Below, piece after piece: positions 1 through 8,590 of a DNA stretch of 64,000 bases (the first letter of the stretch is position 1; the number at the start of each line of letters is the position of its first letter). The position numbers and the translations under genes are program-made. Below the pieces are notes generated by a model, which made no database searches, was not told the origin of the DNA, and saw only the letters and a list, made by a program, of their open reading frames with translations. The DNA comes from UBA6168 sp041163745 (lineage in GTDB: Bacteria > Bacteroidota > Bacteroidia > Chitinophagales > Saprospiraceae), in NCBI GenBank assembly GCA_041163745.1, contig JBEAQU010000023.1:43396-107395 (forward strand), in the 5' to 3' direction.

Positions 1-24
1 CCTGACTGCTTTTAGATTGGCCAT
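1..24 (-). CDS. atpG: ATP synthase gamma subunit, first 8 codons (partial)
   Basis: Reading leftwards from an ATG at 24 gives MANLKAVR, the usual N-terminus of the F1 gamma subunit, the central rotor shaft of the ATP synthase. It starts 26 bases after the atpA stop, where atpG is expected in an atpB-E-F-H-A-G operon. Only eight codons are inside the window, so the call rests on the starting peptide plus gene order. Confidence 0.8.
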
Positions 25-49
25 GGATATATTGTTGGACGATCGGATA

Positions 50-1636
50 TCATTGCTTGTACTGCTGGGCCAGCTCGCCGGCCAGGCGCGTGACGGTGGC
101 CAATGCCGAATCGGACAGTTTGCCTGCCTTGAAGTCAGCCAACGCTTCCGGATGCAACTGCTCCAGCTTCAGCAGGAATATCTCCTCGAATTCCCTAACC
201 TTAGTCACAGGTACGTCCTTCAGCAGACCCTGCGTTCCCAGATAGATGATGGCCACCTGCTTTTCCACGGACACCGGGGAATATTGGGGCTGCTTCAGTA
301 TCTCCACGTTCCGCTTGCCTTTTTCCAATACCGCCACCGTGGCGGCATCCAAATCGGAACCGAACTTGGAGAATGCCTCCAGCTCCCGGTACTGGGCCTG
401 GTCGATCTTCAACGTACCGGAAACCTTTTTCATCGACTTGATTTGTGCCGATCCCCCGACCCGGCTGACCGAAATACCGACGTTGATCGCCGGACGGATA
501 CCCGCGTTGAACAGATTGGACTCCAGGAATATCTGCCCGTCCGTAATGGATATCACGTTCGTAGGGATGTAGGCGGATACGTCGCCTGCCTGTGTCTCGA
601 TGATCGGAAGGGCCGTCAGCGATCCGCCCCCCTTGACAATGCCGGCCTGCTTCAGGCTCTCCGGCAGGTCGTTCATGTTCGCCGCAATCGTATCGTTGTT
701 GATGACCTTGGCGGCACGCTCCAGCAGACGGGAGTGCAGATAGAAAATGTCACCGGGATATGCTTCCCGGCCGGGCGGACGACGCAGCAACAAGGATACC
801 TCCCGGTAGGCGACCGCCTGCTTGGAAAGGTCGTCGTAGACGATGAGTGCCGGCCGACCCGTGTCCCGGAAATATTCACCGATGGCCGCCCCGGCATACG
901 GCGCGAAAAAAACCAGCGGCGCCGGTTCCGCCGCAGAGGCGGACACAATCACCGTATACGCCATGGCACCGTTCTCCTCCAGGGTCTTGGCTATGTTCGC
1001 CACCGTGGAGGCCTTTTGCCCGGACGCCACATATATGCAGAACACAGGCTCGCCCCGGTCGTAAAACTCCTTCTGGTTGATGATCGTATCGATTGCAATC
1101 GCTGTCTTGCCCGTTTGGCGGTCTCCAATGATCAGTTCCCGCTGGCCTCGGCCAATCGGAATCATCGAGTCGATCGCCTTGATCCCCGTCTGCAACGGCT
1201 CGTTCACCGGCTGTCGGTAAATGACGCCCGGCGCCTTGCGCTCCAAGGGCATCTCGTACTTGGTACCCCCGATCGGCCCCTTGCCGTCTATCGGCTGTCC
1301 CAGCGGATTCACTACCCGACCTACCAGCTGGTCGTTCACCTCGATGGAGGCGATCCGACCGGTACGCCGGACGGTGGAACCCTCCCGGATGTTGTCACCA
1401 GGCCCCATCAATACCACCCCGACATTGTCCTCCTCCAGGTTGAGGACCACCGCCTTCACGCCGGTCTCAAATTCCACCAATTCACCCGCCTGGGCATTGT
1501 TCAAACCGTAGACACGGGCAATTCCGTCACCCACCTGTAAAACGGTTCCCACTTCCTCCAATTCCGTGGCCGTGTTGAAACCGGATAGCTGCTGCTTCAG
1601 AATCGCAGATATTTCATCGGGTTTGACGTCAATCAT
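50..1636 (-). CDS. atpA: F1F0 ATP synthase alpha subunit
   Basis: Alpha subunit of the F1 catalytic head (alpha3beta3), cytoplasmic side of the inner membrane; it carries the non-catalytic nucleotide sites. 528 residues, the normal family length. The Walker A motif GDRQTGKT lies at residues 171-178, and an N-terminal beta-barrel of the ATP-synthase type covers about residues 25-95. It follows atpH by 87 bases and precedes atpG by 26 bases on the same strand, so it belongs to the atp operon. The start at 1636 (MIDVKPDEIS) matches the family N-terminus. No beta or epsilon gene is in view; in Bacteroidota these are usually encoded elsewhere. Confidence 0.98.
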   Translation of the reverse strand: MIDVKPDEISAILKQQLSGFNTATELEEVGTVLQVGDGIARVYGLNNAQAGELVEFETGVKAVVLNLEEDNVGVVLMGPGDNIREGSTVRRTGRIASIEVNDQLVGRVVNPLGQPIDGKGPIGGTKYEMPLERKAPGVIYRQPVNEPLQTGIKAIDSMIPIGRGQRELIIGDRQTGKTAIAIDTIINQKEFYDRGEPVFCIYVASGQKASTVANIAKTLEENGAMAYTVIVSASAAEPAPLVFFAPYAGAAIGEYFRDTGRPALIVYDDLSKQAVAYREVSLLLRRPPGREAYPGDIFYLHSRLLERAAKVINNDTIAANMNDLPESLKQAGIVKGGGSLTALPIIETQAGDVSAYIPTNVISITDGQIFLESNLFNAGIRPAINVGISVSRVGGSAQIKSMKKVSGTLKIDQAQYRELEAFSKFGSDLDAATVAVLEKGKRNVEILKQPQYSPVSVEKQVAIIYLGTQGLLKDVPVTKVREFEEIFLLKLEQLHPEALADFKAGKLSDSALATVTRLAGELAQQYKQ

Positions 1637-1723
1637 GATCTGTAGGATTTAATGCCGGTTGAAGAGACCTGGCTCCGCCGGATTCCGGGTAACGTCCGTT
1701 TCCTGCGGGTAACCGCATCGGCT

Positions 1724-2293
1724 TCAATGGGCAATGACTTGCGAAATATAAAGATTGTCTTTGAACTCTTTCTTCAGTAAGGACAGCTTGTGCCGTATAC
1801 TCGCATCGTACAACCGGTCGTCCAGCTCAATGACCAGCCCGCCGATCAACGCTGGATCCACCTCCACCGACAGCTCCACATTTTCACTCGTGACCGGACT
1901 CGCCTGCAGAATCTCCCGGATCTGCCCGATGACGGCCGGATTCAACTCGGACGCTGTCCGCAGCCGCACACTCGTAATGCCCTTGTGACGTTTGTACTGC
2001 TCCTCAAAGGATGCCGCTATGTCCAGGATGTGCTCCTCCCGACCCTTCCGGAACAATATGTCCAGGAATGATATCGTCAGGGCATCGAACTTGTCCTTGA
2101 ACAATACATGCACTACCTGCTGCTTCTTGTCCGCCTTCACCACCGGACTTTTGAGCATCAGCATGAAATCCCGACTCCGGGATGCCGATTGCAATGCCTT
2201 TATGTCCGCCAAGACACGGTCCAGCTTTCCCTGCTCGATTGACAGGTCAACCAAGGACTTGGCATACCGGCTGGCTATTCTTTGTACTCCCAT
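1724..2293 (-). CDS. atpH: F1F0 ATP synthase delta subunit
   Basis: Delta (OSCP) subunit, which ties the F1 head to the peripheral stalk b subunits. 189 residues, a usual size. The N-terminus MGVQRIASRYAKSL is the family's typical first helix, and the C-terminal part has the conserved pattern ending in the 'GG..I.LDD...D.SI...L' region (GGLVIELDDRLYDASI). It lies between atpF and atpA in the standard operon order. No anomalies were seen. Confidence 0.96.
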   Translation of the reverse strand: MGVQRIASRYAKSLVDLSIEQGKLDRVLADIKALQSASRSRDFMLMLKSPVVKADKKQQVVHVLFKDKFDALTISFLDILFRKGREEHILDIAASFEEQYKRHKGITSVRLRTASELNPAVIGQIREILQASPVTSENVELSVEVDPALIGGLVIELDDRLYDASIRHKLSLLKKEFKDNLYISQVIAH

Positions 2294-2426
2294 GTTGCTG
2301 TTTCGTAATGGACGGCTGCCGAATTGCTACGGTCCGACCCAATCCCTCGCGCATCCGCCTGTTTTCGAAGGCCGGCATTGGGTGACGGCCCGGTCGGCCG
2401 GCAAGACCGCGTCCGGGTGATCCGAC

Positions 2427-2939
2427 TCAGTTGAATTCGATGTCCTTGACCAAATCCTTGACGTACTGCTCCTGCTCCGCATTGCCCTGCAACTGCCGGC
2501 GAAGCAGTTTCTCCGCAATGTCCAATGCCATCGTGCCCACCTGGTTCTTCAGATCGATGACGGCCGCCATCTTCTGATGCTCTATCTGCTCTTTGGCACT
2601 CGCCACGATCTTCTGAGCCTCCACCTTGGCTTTTTCCCGCGCCTCCGAGACCAGGGACTCCCCGGCATCCTTGGCTTCCTTCAGAATCTTCGCACGCTCC
2701 TCCCTCGCCTGAATCAGCAGTTGCTCGTTCTCCGCCTTCAGATTGCTCATCTCCTGCCGTACCCGCTTGGCTTCGTCCAACGATTGCTGGATGTCCGTTT
2801 CCCGCTTCTTCAATGCCTGTGCAATCGGCCGGAATGCGAACTTGCCAATGATGAACCAAAACAACAGGAATATCACCGTGGTCCAGAACAAGAGACCGAA
2901 ATCGGGTTTGATGACGGAAAAATCTGCCAGAAATATCAT
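2427..2939 (-). CDS. atpF: F1F0 ATP synthase b subunit
   Basis: Peripheral stalk subunit b. 170 residues: one N-terminal membrane helix (about residues 14-33, FGLLFWTTVIFLLFWFIIG) followed by a long, highly charged alpha-helical stalk rich in Lys/Glu/Gln, as expected. It anchors delta and the F1 head and keeps them from rotating. It is encoded between atpE and atpH. The intergenic spaces on both sides exceed 100 bases, slightly loose for this operon. Confidence 0.96.
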   Translation of the reverse strand: MIFLADFSVIKPDFGLLFWTTVIFLLFWFIIGKFAFRPIAQALKKRETDIQQSLDEAKRVRQEMSNLKAENEQLLIQAREERAKILKEAKDAGESLVSEAREKAKVEAQKIVASAKEQIEHQKMAAVIDLKNQVGTMALDIAEKLLRRQLQGNAEQEQYVKDLVKDIEFN

Positions 2940-3060
2940 GATGAATTGTTTTGCTTTGTTTTGACGGCGAGCGACCGGCTGTCGCGCGCATCATATGAAG
3001 GGCAGGCCCGGTGACCAACCGTCCCGTAGCCTGCCTCTCCTTTTGTCAGCCCGTATCGGA

Positions 3061-3273
3061 TTACGGGTTGTTGCTCAGGAATGCCACCACGATCGCGATC
3101 AGCGCGGCACCTTCTACCAGGGCCGCCATCAGGATCATGTTGGAACGGATGTCTCCGATGGCTTCCGGTTGACGGGCAATGGCTTCCATCGCCTTGCCAC
3201 CGATCTGACCGATGCCGATGGCGGCACCGATGACTGCCAATCCCATTCCGATTGCGGTAATTGAACCAAACAT
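3061..3273 (-). CDS. atpE: F1F0 ATP synthase c subunit
   Basis: Ring-forming proteolipid c. 70 residues forming a two-helix hairpin. Helix 1 is glycine-rich (GAAIGIGQIGG), the polar loop carries ARQPE, and the ion-binding carboxylate is Glu54 in ALVEGAALI. The residue after the glutamate is Gly, not the Ser/Thr common in sodium-type rings, so proton coupling is the likelier reading (inference). It sits between atpB and atpF. Confidence 0.97.
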   Translation of the reverse strand: MFGSITAIGMGLAVIGAAIGIGQIGGKAMEAIARQPEAIGDIRSNMILMAALVEGAALIAIVVAFLSNNP

Positions 3274-3339
3274 AATGATACTATTTACAGTGTTAAAATA
3301 TCAACGGGTCGTACCCATCGCTGTCGAACTGCCGACAGG

Positions 3340-4587
3340 TCAATGATGACTCTCCTCCGTGGCCGCCCCGATGTAGGACGCGGTCAGTATCGTGAAAACA
3401 AAAGCCTGTATGAACGCCACCAGCAGTTCAATGGACATCATGAAGATCGTCAGCACGGTGGAGCCCACCGCCGTTCCGTAACTGGCACCGGCGGATTCCC
3501 CCGATTTCCCGAACAGGAATATCAACCCGACAAATATCACGATGACCATGTGACCCGCCGTGATGTTGGCGAACAAACGAAGCATCAGGGTCAACGGCTT
3601 GATGAATACCCCCAGGATCTCCACCGGCGTCAACACGGTCTTCACCCAGGCAGGCACCCCCGGCATCCATAGGACATGTTCCCAATAATGACGGTTTCCA
3701 TTGAGATTCACCACCAGAAAGGTTATCACCGCCAATACCATGGTCACACCCAGGTTGCCCGTCACGTTGCTACCTCCCAGGAATGGTACCTGGCCGAAAA
3801 GATTCAGACCGAGTATGAAAAAGAACAAGGACATCAGAAAAGGCAGATAGGTCTCCCACTTGTGCCCGATGAACGGCTTGGCCACTTCGTCCTGAATGAA
3901 CAGGAAAATCGGCTCGATGAAGGATTGCATTCCCCTCGGCGCCTGCCCGTCCCGATTCCGGTACGCATTCGCAACGCGCAGGAACATCCATCCGAACACA
4001 ACCAGTATCACCAGCATGCTCACCACGTTCTTGGTCAGGGAGAAATCATAGAAACTGGTGATGCCGCCCCCGAAAAGCCCCCCGTCCGCCGTACTCCGGG
4101 CCTCCGTCGGCCACAAACGGTCGCCGTAACAGATGTGCGGCACCTCGACTGTCTTGCCAGCCGCATTCTCCAGCTTGAGGAAGTGCGGATGATGACCAAC
4201 CTCCACGGCACCGGCTGGGAAACCCGGATCCGCTATGCGCCGGACCATCCCCTCCACCAGCACGTACCCGTCGATGGCCATGTGACCGTTCCCGTGCGAA
4301 TCCGCATGGAACGCTCCGGACGAAAAGACAGACCACCCCGCTGCCGGCGCATACAAGAAACAAGGCAGCGGCAAAGTGAAAGGACCTATGCTGTAGATGT
4401 TCTGATCTGATATGTGATGGAAAGCCGTCCCGCCAGGATTGAAGGGACCATGCTCCGGTTCCCCGCATCCGGTTTCTCCGTGGACCGCTTCACCGGCGTG
4501 CGTCGGATGTTCCTCTCCGTGCTGCTGCGCCTGCGTCGGCACCGAGAGGAATACCAGGAATGTTAGGCCAAGAAGGTAGCTGCGCAT
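3340..4587 (-). CDS. atpB: F1F0 ATP synthase a subunit with long N-terminal extracytoplasmic extension
   Basis: Proton-channel subunit a. Start chosen at the ATG at 4587 (MRSYLLGLTFLVFLSVPTQA), which gives a clear signal peptide; an in-frame ATG at 4701 would add 38 unlikely residues. The 415-residue protein is much longer than the roughly 240-270 of many bacteria. About 165 residues between the signal peptide and the first transport helix form a His-rich region (HGEEHPTHAGEAVHGETG, GHHPHF) with a few cysteines. The channel domain follows, with the stator arginine in LRLFANITAGH. Long a subunits are typical of Bacteroidota. First gene of the atp block, 68 bases after aat. Confidence 0.95.
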   Translation of the reverse strand: MRSYLLGLTFLVFLSVPTQAQQHGEEHPTHAGEAVHGETGCGEPEHGPFNPGGTAFHHISDQNIYSIGPFTLPLPCFLYAPAAGWSVFSSGAFHADSHGNGHMAIDGYVLVEGMVRRIADPGFPAGAVEVGHHPHFLKLENAAGKTVEVPHICYGDRLWPTEARSTADGGLFGGGITSFYDFSLTKNVVSMLVILVVFGWMFLRVANAYRNRDGQAPRGMQSFIEPIFLFIQDEVAKPFIGHKWETYLPFLMSLFFFILGLNLFGQVPFLGGSNVTGNLGVTMVLAVITFLVVNLNGNRHYWEHVLWMPGVPAWVKTVLTPVEILGVFIKPLTLMLRLFANITAGHMVIVIFVGLIFLFGKSGESAGASYGTAVGSTVLTIFMMSIELLVAFIQAFVFTILTASYIGAATEESHH

Positions 4588-4655
4588 CCTTGTATTTTTT
4601 TTGGATTGTCTGGCATTTCGAAAAGCCGCGCAAAGGTAGGCATTCCTAACTTTAA

Positions 4656-5378
4656 TCAGAAGGGTAATCGTACTTTTTTCTCGGCCGCCTCCGCCTCCCA
4701 TCCCTCCATACTGCCGGACAAGGTCGGCTCCGCCTCATTCCGTTCCAGCAAGGCCTTGAATTCCCGGCGCGGTATCGCCCGCGCACCCAAACTCGCCAGA
4801 TGCCCCGTCTCCTGCTGGCAATCCACCAGCCAAAACCCCAGCCGCTCCAACATCCTGACCAAATGGATGAACCCGTACTTGGAGGCATTGCTCGCCCGCG
4901 TGAACATAGACTCCCCAAAAAAACACCGCCCCTGGACCAGCCCGTACAATCCTCCCACCAACTCCGCTCCCTCCCATACCTCCACCGAGTGGGCATGCCC
5001 CAGCCGGTGCAGCTCCTCGTACGCCGCCCGCATGTCCTCCGTTATCCAGGTCCGCCATGGACCCAGCTCGCTCCGCTGACATCCCACGATCACGGCCTCG
5101 AACGCCCTGTCCATCGTCACCTGGTAACGCCCCTGGTTGAGATAGGGCCGCATGCTCCTGGACACCTTCAGCTCCGAAGGAAACAATACGAACCTTGGAT
5201 CCGGAGACCACCAGAGTATCGGGCTCCCCGGATTGTACCAGGGAAATATCCCCTGCCGGTATGCGGCCAACAGCCGCTCCGGGGAGAGGTCACCACCCGC
5301 CGCCAGCAATCCTTTCCCGTCCGCCTTCTCGACCGGCGGGAACAGTATGTTGCTCCTTGATAAAATGTATATCGACAT
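4656..5378 (-). CDS. aat: Leucyl/phenylalanyl-tRNA--protein transferase
   Basis: Transfers Leu or Phe from aminoacyl-tRNA to N-terminal Arg/Lys of proteins, creating primary N-degrons for ClpS/ClpAP. Family motifs are present: GLLAAGGDLSPERLL, YRQGIFPWY, WWSPDPRFV, FFGESMF, NASKYGFIHL and DCQQETGHLASLGA. Start chosen at 5378 (MSIYILSRSNILFPP), which aligns with the family's usual opening; an in-frame ATG at 5408 would add ten residues. The gene lies directly after clpS (37 bases), which places transferase and N-degron adaptor together, and just before atpB. Confidence 0.96.
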   Translation of the reverse strand: MSIYILSRSNILFPPVEKADGKGLLAAGGDLSPERLLAAYRQGIFPWYNPGSPILWWSPDPRFVLFPSELKVSRSMRPYLNQGRYQVTMDRAFEAVIVGCQRSELGPWRTWITEDMRAAYEELHRLGHAHSVEVWEGAELVGGLYGLVQGRCFFGESMFTRASNASKYGFIHLVRMLERLGFWLVDCQQETGHLASLGARAIPRREFKALLERNEAEPTLSGSMEGWEAEAAEKKVRLPF

Positions 5379-5415
5379 ACACGCTTGCCATTTTATCACC
5401 GCGCTCACTGCATCC

Positions 5416-5727
5416 TCAGGATTCCCCCCCCTCGATCACTGCTGACAAGCCCCGCTCCACCAAGGCATCCTTTTTCGGCCGCAACACCCGCAAGGGCGCC
5501 GTCATGACCGTCGCCTTGCCCTTCGTGTGGATGATCAACGACAACTGCTCCGCCTGCTCCGCAGAATGACCCAGCACTTCGGTGAAACATTTGATGACCC
5601 ACTCGAACGTGTTATGGTCGTCGTTGTATACGACCAGGAAGGCGATGTGCCCGGCGGAACGGTCGTCCGTCAGTTCCTCCTCCTCCAGCACGTCTGTATC
5701 CGCTTCTCTGTATGGTTTTCCTGACAT
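5416..5727 (-). CDS. clpS: ATP-dependent Clp protease adaptor ClpS
   Basis: Adaptor that binds N-terminal Leu/Phe/Tyr/Trp of substrates and delivers them to the Clp AAA+ unfoldase. Signature residues: VVYNDDHNTFEWV (the NDD pocket), the helix with FTEVLG, and IHTKGKATV (the H-x-x-G-x-A motif). Start chosen at 5727 (MSGKPYREAD), giving 103 residues, near the family size; ATGs at 5760 and 5817 would add poorly conserved leader sequence. It is followed by aat on the same strand. No clpA is in the window. Confidence 0.93.
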   Translation of the reverse strand: MSGKPYREADTDVLEEEELTDDRSAGHIAFLVVYNDDHNTFEWVIKCFTEVLGHSAEQAEQLSLIIHTKGKATVMTAPLRVLRPKKDALVERGLSAVIEGGES

Positions 5728-5891
5728 GATTCGATAGCCTGTTTGGTATCCACTGGTCATGATGATGGCCGCCCGCCTTACCTGCGCGTCAGTCACACAC
5801 GCTGATGCCGTATGCAAAATTCTGAATTTTTAGGCGAACCACAAAAACCTACCGCCCACTTGAATGATCTGCTTCCGACTCCATTCCCCTC

Positions 5892-5922
5892 GTTGCGTAT
5901 CCCGCAAAGCGGCATATCTTTG
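5892..5922 (+). promoter_or_regulatory. Bacteroidota-type promoter upstream of the EamA gene
   Basis: GTTG at 5892-5895, then 19 bases, then TATCTTTG at 5915-5922: a good match to the TTTG-N19-TAnnTTTG consensus of the Bacteroidota primary sigma factor. The start would fall near 5929, about 75 bases before the EamA ATG. A perfect 7-1-7 inverted repeat (AAAATTC T GAATTTT) lies at 5816-5830, between this promoter and clpS. Confidence 0.65.
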
Positions 5923-6004
5923 TCCGGGATTCCGTACCGACATGACGAACGCGGGATGACCGGTGCCGAGCGGCCGGATCCCTTTCCACCCGACCGCACT
6001 GTCT

Positions 6005-6889
6005 ATGACCAACCTGCGCAAGGCCTATCTGCAGCTCCACCTGGCTGTCTTCCTCTGGGGCTTCACCGCCATCCTCGGTGATACCATCCGGCTTCCCGCC
6101 CTGACACTCGTATGGTGGCGGGTGCTGCTGACCAGCATCAGCCTCCTTCTCATCAGCAGGATCGGTAACACCCTGCGGGGAATGTCCCGGACCGATATCC
6201 TCCGCTTCGCCTTGGTTGGCGCTTTGACGGGCTTGCATTGGCTCACTTTCTTCGGCGCCGTCAAACTGTCGAACGCTTCCGTCACCCTGGTCTGCATGTC
6301 CACCGGCGCATTGTTCACATCCATGCTGGAACCCCTCCTGCTGCGGACCCGCGTGAAATGGCTGGACGTGCTCCTCGGTCTCACCGTCATACCCGGTATG
6401 GCGCTGGTGGTGGGGAGCGTGGATGTTTCCATGTACGACGGTATCCTCGTGGGCTTGCTATCGGCGGTACTGATGGGTGCTTTCAATGTACTGAACAAAA
6501 AATGGATCCAACAGGTCAACCCCTTCGCCATCACCTTCATCGAAATGGCCAGCGCCTGCCTACTGCTCGGTATCGCCCTGGCTGCCTACCAATGGCGCGT
6601 CCCCCACGCCCCTTTCTGGCCCTCCTGGTCGGATACCTGGCAACTGATGGTCCTAGCACTGGCCTGCACGACCCTGACCTGGTACCTCGCACTACAGGCC
6701 CTTCGGCACCTGTCCGCCTTCGCCGCCACCCTGACCGTCAACCTGGAACCTGTATACGGCATCTTCTTCGCCTGGGTGTTCCTCCAGGAAAACAAGGAAC
6801 TCAACACCGGCTTCTATGCAGGTGTGGCCCTCATCCTCGCCGCCGTCGGCTGCTATCCCCTCCTGCTGAAAAGATTTTCCGCCCCCTGA
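6005..6889 (+). CDS. EamA/DMT-family transporter
   Basis: Inner-membrane exporter of the drug/metabolite transporter superfamily. Two EamA repeats of about five helices each can be read in the 294 residues: one begins with LQLHLAVFLWGFTAILGD, the second near GILVGLLSAVLMGAFNVLNKKW. The substrate cannot be told from sequence. Start chosen at 6005 (MTNLRKAYLQ), right before the first helix; an ATG at 5963 would add 14 uncharacteristic residues. It converges with the radical SAM gene so closely that the two stop codons form the palindrome TGATCA. Confidence 0.92.
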   Translation: MTNLRKAYLQLHLAVFLWGFTAILGDTIRLPALTLVWWRVLLTSISLLLISRIGNTLRGMSRTDILRFALVGALTGLHWLTFFGAVKLSNASVTLVCMSTGALFTSMLEPLLLRTRVKWLDVLLGLTVIPGMALVVGSVDVSMYDGILVGLLSAVLMGAFNVLNKKWIQQVNPFAITFIEMASACLLLGIALAAYQWRVPHAPFWPSWSDTWQLMVLALACTTLTWYLALQALRHLSAFAATLTVNLEPVYGIFFAWVFLQENKELNTGFYAGVALILAAVGCYPLLLKRFSAP

Positions 6890-7918
6890 TCATTCCGCCC
6901 AAACCCGACATCCCTCCGTACAGTTGGTACAGATGTCGATCCGGTCCCGACCGGCCAGCAAGCGCTGCCGGAACAGACGGTACGGTTCTCCCCACCATAT
7001 CCGCCGGAATTCCGTCTCCTGCAGATCCCCCATCCGGTGCCGCGCATCCTTGTCGAAACAACACGGCACCACCCGCCCGTCCCAGGTGATCACACAGGCA
7101 TGCCATAGCTTCCAACAATGGTTCAGCAGCCGGTTCTTGACCCGCCAGGTGCCGTCCGCCTGCCGCGCATACCGCGAATACCGCCCGTCCTCCGGAATCA
7201 ATGGATTGCCGTTGACGTAGTCGTACACCTGCGCTGTCTTCAGCCGGACCTCGTCCACACCAACCTCCTCCGCCAACCGGTATATCTCCGGAATCTGGTG
7301 CTCGTTCGGCCGCACCACCAAGAACTGGAAAATGATGTGCGGCGATCGGGAACCCAACCGACGCTTCCACTTCACCACGTTTCGCGCGCCCTGCAGCACC
7401 ACCGCCAATTTCCCCTCCTTCCGGTATTGCGCGTATGTCTCCTGGGTTGTCCCGTCGACAGAAATGATCAGCCGGTCCAAACCGGATTCCACCGTCCGAC
7501 GCGCATGGTCGTCGCTCAGAAAATGCCCGTTCGTGGACGTAATGGTGTACAGCCCCTTGCGCTGCGCATACGATACCATGTCCAGAAAGCTTGGATTGAT
7601 GTAAGGCTCCCCCTGGAAATAAAAGATGAGATATACCAATTCCCGATGGAGACTGTCCACCGTCCGACGGAAAAAATCCTCCCGCAGGTTCCCAGTCGGC
7701 CGGGTGAACGCCCGCAATCCGCTCGGACACTCCGGACATCGCAGGTTGCAGGCGGTCGTCGGCTCGAAGGAAACCGTGATCGGCAGTCCCCATTGCACCG
7801 GCCTCCCGGTCAGCCGGGTCAGATAGTAGGACGACAAGACCCTGACGGCGTTCCATACTCGCCTGACCGTCAACTTCCTCACAAATCGGATGGTGTCATG
7901 CAGGTGTATCCGCGGCAT
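6890..7918 (-). CDS. Radical SAM protein with SPASM-like C-terminus
   Basis: 342 residues. The [4Fe-4S]/SAM-binding motif CNLRCPEC (Cys57, Cys61, Cys64) follows a preceding FEPTTA strand. The C-terminal part has further cysteines (NHCWKLWHACVITWDGRVVPCC and CTNCTEGC), as in SPASM domains that bind auxiliary Fe-S clusters. Known relatives include peptide-modifying enzymes and dehydrogenase-maturing enzymes, but the substrate here cannot be inferred: no small precursor peptide gene and no biosynthetic partner is next to it. The start at 7918 gives a basic, helical N-terminal extension of about 45 residues before the barrel. Confidence 0.9.
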   Translation of the reverse strand: MPRIHLHDTIRFVRKLTVRRVWNAVRVLSSYYLTRLTGRPVQWGLPITVSFEPTTACNLRCPECPSGLRAFTRPTGNLREDFFRRTVDSLHRELVYLIFYFQGEPYINPSFLDMVSYAQRKGLYTITSTNGHFLSDDHARRTVESGLDRLIISVDGTTQETYAQYRKEGKLAVVLQGARNVVKWKRRLGSRSPHIIFQFLVVRPNEHQIPEIYRLAEEVGVDEVRLKTAQVYDYVNGNPLIPEDGRYSRYARQADGTWRVKNRLLNHCWKLWHACVITWDGRVVPCCFDKDARHRMGDLQETEFRRIWWGEPYRLFRQRLLAGRDRIDICTNCTEGCRVWAE

Positions 7919-8021
7919 ATTCGCTCAATCTTTTGTTCCCACCAAGATAGGCGTTTCGGCCGATTCAGACGACAATCGCCCGCCACCACCTGCCCATTCA
8001 TGCCGCCTGCTAAAAATTATG

Positions 8022-8036
8022 TTCGGTTTCACCGAA
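8022..8036. repeat. Inverted repeat TTCGGT-TTC-ACCGAA
   Basis: A perfect 6-3-6 inverted repeat lies about 37 bases before the chosen start of the downstream acidic protein, in the divergent gap with the radical SAM gene. It could be an operator or a small mRNA hairpin; there is no functional evidence. Confidence 0.4.
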
Positions 8037-8072
8037 TTCTACGTTATTTGCACCCGAACCAATATCCACCGT

Positions 8073-8561
8073 ATGATAACAGAACAAACTATCGACCAGG
8101 TCCTCGAACGCATGGAGAACCAATCGCTCGACCTGGAAAAGATGGCACTGGACTTCGCCGAACGGCAGCCGGCGCTCTATGCCATGCTAACCCTCGACAA
8201 CGAAGGCGCCCTGACGGACGACGAATCCGATTTCGCCGTCTACCTGGCCTTGGTCATACATGAAGCTGTCCGTCATCAGGGATCGCTACCCCCCATGGTG
8301 CCGGGAGAGGAAATCGCCGCCGCAGAGGATGCCAATTGGCAAATGCTGGATGGAACCGATGCCGGCAAACCCTTCGAAGACCGACTAGACGCCTTCTTCG
8401 ATGACTACCCCGAGGAAGACCTACTCGCTTTCGTCGAGGACGCCCTGTCCGCCGAGGTGGACGATGAGGACGGAACCCCCATGAACCTGACCGAAGAAGG
8501 ATTGGAGCCGATGTTCGTCATGCTCAAGACGACCATCGATGTCCTGACCCGACCGCGCTGA
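8073..8561 (+). CDS. Acidic hypothetical protein
   Basis: 162 residues, strongly acidic (many Asp/Glu, for example FFDDYPEEDLLAFVEDALSAEVDDEDG), with no signal peptide or membrane segment; probably cytoplasmic. The start at 8073 (MITEQTIDQVLERMENQ) begins a regular amphipathic helix; upstream in-frame ATGs give an unlikely leader. I do not recognise the family. It ends 29 bases before the convergent coiled-coil gene and is divergent from the radical SAM gene. Confidence 0.75.
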   Translation: MITEQTIDQVLERMENQSLDLEKMALDFAERQPALYAMLTLDNEGALTDDESDFAVYLALVIHEAVRHQGSLPPMVPGEEIAAAEDANWQMLDGTDAGKPFEDRLDAFFDDYPEEDLLAFVEDALSAEVDDEDGTPMNLTEEGLEPMFVMLKTTIDVLTRPR

Positions 8562-8590
8562 GCAACATCCTCCTCCTTTCCGGCCGCCGC

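Noticed and set aside
17..1540. 507-codon open frame on the plus strand
   Set aside because: Exact antisense of atpA, whose motifs are unmistakable; the translated frame has no domain features and an Arg/His/Gln-rich composition typical of shadow frames.
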